A stretch of DNA of 5,105 nt, from assembly GCA_003229735.1 (NCBI GenBank), contig QIFI01000011.1, positions 1 through 5,105 of the forward strand, read 5' to 3'. Source of the stretch: Candidatus Anderseniibacteriota bacterium. GTDB taxonomy: Bacteria; Patescibacteriota; Andersenbacteria; UBA10190. Made by a program: the position numbers and the translations under genes. Position 1 is the first letter of the stretch; each line of letters opens with the position of its first letter. Below are positions 3,565 to 5,105 of the stretch, piece by piece. The notes beneath the pieces are model-generated. The model was not told where the DNA came from. It was given only the letters and a program-made list of their open reading frames with translations, and ran no database searches.

Positions 3565-5064
3565 TTAGTTCAATATGAAGGTCTGGCTTGTTTCCAAATT
3601 TTGGCTTCCACTTTTAAACTTTGTGACCAGTCGGTAGGCACCTTTTGAAAGATTTGAGAATGTTCCGGTATGGTTTTGCCCCACCAGAATTAACTCAAGG
3701 TTGCTTGTGTACAGTTTATAGTGCAAAAGCTCCGAAGCCTCATGAAACGCTTTTACAGAAACCGAAGCGTTGAAACCGTTCGTAGAGGGATGGAGCACCG
3801 GCCTGACCGCAAAGGCGCGTTGATCTGGTTCGATTACTGCCGCGAAGGTTTCATTGAAATACCTGATTGGCGCTTTATCACTAAAGAATTCCAATTCATA
3901 AATACCTGGGAAAGGAAAAGATATACCTTGAGAAACCGATCCAGATAAAGGTGAAGGACCTTTTGCTTTAATTAATAAATTGCCCGTAGAATTTTCCTGT
4001 ACGTCGAAATAAGGCAGATGGTGTAACGGCTGATCCGCCTCCTTATATTCGAGGCTGGTAATATTGATCTCAGGATCCTCAAAAAACATAAACTGGATAT
4101 TTCCATTATGATGATCCCTTGATTGTCCGTTTTTGATCTTTTTATAGTGAATTGTCCAAGAGGGGTTTACATAGCTGCCGCCGCCGCCGCCGCAGCCTTG
4201 ATATCCATGGCCTCCTCCGGAGTAACCGCCGCCGCCGCCGCCGCCTTGATATCCAACCCCCCCTGAACCAAATCCAAACCCTCCGTCGGGGGAATAAAAA
4301 TCGTGTGTACTTTTAGAGGAGCCTTCAGGTGTGGCGTAGTAAAAACCATGTTTTCTGGAATTAGCCACTTGATCTTCCGTAAGACCCGATTCGTTTAAGG
4401 TCCAACCGGCTAAAGCACCGCCACCGCCACCTTCACTAGAATCATAGTGATCCTTTTTGGTAGTGTCATATCCGACGTAAGAGTGGCCATTGCTCCCTCC
4501 CTTTTTCGCTCGGCCCTCGGAATTGTTTTCTCCGTTGATCCCATCGCTTTTGTCATTTCCCGGCTTTCCATTTTTGTTTTTACTCCAGTAGATATGACCG
4601 CCACCGCCACCACCGGCTACCAGGAGGATGGCCCAGGCTTCTGCATTCTGTTTTTTCAGGAGAACGGCTGATCCGCCGCCGCCGCCGCCGTTTCGGTTAC
4701 CTACTTTTCCCTTTTTACCGATAAAGAAACGCAGGGTAGAACCAGGAGGGATTTCTTTGGTCCCGTTACCAATCTTAAATACAGCCTCCGCTGTTGCCCC
4801 CTCACCTCCCTTGGGTTTACCTTCATAGCTACAATATCCGCCGTCTGCTCCCCTGACAATAACATAAAGGTAGTCCTTTTGGGGGTTGCTGGGGATAGAC
4901 ATATCAATGTAATTGCCTCCCTGGGTACTGATGGCGGCCCAGTCACCATTGTCCTTCATGGTGCCTACCTGTGCCTGTAATAACAAACTGCTGCAAAGAA
5001 AAAGTGCAAGCAAACAGCTTACCGCTTTAAAATTAACCGAAAAAAAATGCTTTTGCTTAGTCAT
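3565..5064 (-). CDS. Secreted glycine-rich protein with ALK/LTK-type GRD (paralogue 1)
   Basis: A 499-aa exported protein of unknown function. Residues 1-32 form a signal peptide (basic start, hydrophobic core about 15-29, Gln-Ala-Gln end, probable cleavage after Ala31). Residues about 40-325 form a glycine-rich domain: strands around YLYVIVRGADGG (65-76) and the GNGTKEIPPGST segment (100), then Gly blocks at 126-131, 151-156 (after ILLVA), 212-216, 261-269 (GGFGFGSGG), 274-284 (GGGGGGGYSGG) and 292-296 (followed by SYVNP). Gly makes up about 31% of residues 121-296. The motif order matches my memory of the ALK/LTK glycine-rich domain (Pfam Gly_rich, PF12810). Residues 326-499 are non-repetitive and beta-rich, probably one or two Ig-like modules ending FILN. 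The gene at 1725-3209 is a clear paralogue. The start is supported by the signal peptide and by the start context shared with that gene. A terminator follows. Enzymatic motifs are absent; an adhesin or matrix role is inference. Confidence 0.88.
   Translation of the reverse strand: MTKQKHFFSVNFKAVSCLLALFLCSSLLLQAQVGTMKDNGDWAAISTQGGNYIDMSIPSNPQKDYLYVIVRGADGGYCSYEGKPKGGEGATAEAVFKIGNGTKEIPPGSTLRFFIGKKGKVGNRNGGGGGGSAVLLKKQNAEAWAILLVAGGGGGGHIYWSKNKNGKPGNDKSDGINGENNSEGRAKKGGSNGHSYVGYDTTKKDHYDSSEGGGGGALAGWTLNESGLTEDQVANSRKHGFYYATPEGSSKSTHDFYSPDGGFGFGSGGVGYQGGGGGGGYSGGGHGYQGCGGGGGSYVNPSWTIHYKKIKNGQSRDHHNGNIQFMFFEDPEINITSLEYKEADQPLHHLPYFDVQENSTGNLLIKAKGPSPLSGSVSQGISFPFPGIYELEFFSDKAPIRYFNETFAAVIEPDQRAFAVRPVLHPSTNGFNASVSVKAFHEASELLHYKLYTSNLELILVGQNHTGTFSNLSKGAYRLVTKFKSGSQNLETSQTFILN
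4177..4245 (-). repeat. Two GGC trinucleotide tracts encoding polyglycine (paralogue 1)
   Basis: Five GGC codons run at 4177-4191 (Gly292-296) and six at 4228-4245 (within Gly274-280), separated by the YSGGGHGYQGC segment. Identical-codon runs like these can slip in steps of one residue. The codon choice differs from the alternating GGC/GGT of the paralogue, so the tracts probably expanded independently after duplication. Confidence 0.85.
4675..4689 (-). repeat. GGC trinucleotide tract (paralogue 1, first Gly block)
   Basis: Five consecutive GGC codons, followed by GGA, encode Gly126-131 just before SAVLL. This is the third pure GGC run in the gene. Confidence 0.85.
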
Positions 5065-5105
5065 GATTAATGATTTGAATAAATAATGTCTTAAAAAGAT
5101 GTAGT
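5065..5105 (-). promoter_or_regulatory. Leader of paralogue 1 (promoter outside the window)
   Basis: These 41 bases are A/T-rich and contain no TAnnTTTG-like element. The segment TTATTCAAATCATTAATC before the start resembles AATTCAAAT...ATC before the upstream ORF at 1631. The promoter must lie further upstream. Confidence 0.3.

Larger units (their letters stand above)
4090..4947 (-). other. Glycine-rich domain of paralogue 1
   Basis: Residues about 40-325. Hydrophobic strands alternate with Gly blocks in the fixed order listed under the gene. The hydrophobic stretch AWAILLVA directly before a six-Gly block, and the later GGFGFGSGG then GGGGGGGYSGG pair, are the features that separate this from simple low-complexity Gly runs and from collagen: there is no Gly-X-Y period. 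A long variable insert (157-260) carries most of the Lys, Asp, Ser and Tyr. Structures of the ALK/LTK equivalent show polyglycine-II helices; that these blocks do the same is inference. Confidence 0.7.

Noticed and set aside
2340..4692. Collagen-like or PE_PGRS-like protein
   Set aside because: There is no Gly-X-Y triplet period, no PE domain, and the Gly blocks are separated by conserved hydrophobic strands in a fixed order.
4969..5064. Lipoprotein signal in paralogue 1 (Cys17 and Cys24)
   Set aside because: The residues before each Cys do not fit a lipobox, and a better Ala-Gln signal peptidase I site follows at 31-32.

Overview
The window looks like a piece of a Bacteroidota chromosome, possibly from a Saprospiria-like environmental lineage (the phylum is a fair inference, the class is a guess). 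Three long genes, all on the minus strand, fill almost all of it. Each begins with a Sec signal peptide ending in the Gln-Ala-Gln junction typical of this phylum. None has a Shine-Dalgarno sequence; the starts sit in A/T-rich leaders, as is usual there.

In the direction of transcription the order is as follows. (1) 3565-5064: a secreted 499-aa glycine-rich protein. (2) A 355-bp intergenic region with a convincing rho-independent terminator for gene 1 (3446-3496), a CGCAAAG-type inverted repeat (3343-3396) and three tandem 21-22 bp repeats (3272-3335) in the presumed control region of gene 2. (3) 1725-3209: a 494-aa paralogue of gene 1. (4) A 110-bp gap with no visible terminator, holding a six-codon upstream ORF that overlaps the next start. 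(5) 25-1614: a 529-aa secreted seven-bladed beta-propeller of the lactonase/YVTN type, with exact 58-residue periodicity and a C-terminal domain resembling FIMAH. An A/T-rich palindrome lies just after its stop, at the window edge.

The most interesting content is the pair of glycine-rich paralogues. They are not merely low complexity. The order of their motifs (hydrophobic strands, a Gly block, a hydrophobic LLVAGGGG-like strand, a variable insert, a Gly-Gly-Phe-Gly block, a GGGGGGYSGG block, then a GGGGGS-aromatic block) matches, as I recall it, the glycine-rich domain of the animal receptor kinases ALK and LTK. That domain folds as a beta-sandwich bearing a bundle of polyglycine-II helices. 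Each bacterial protein then continues into about 170 residues of conserved, probably Ig-like, beta-structure. All three products should be exported, but I see no clear type IX sorting domain, so the final location is open. A joint role at the cell surface or in an extracellular matrix is a guess from co-localisation and shared leaders; no enzyme activity can be assigned from sequence alone.
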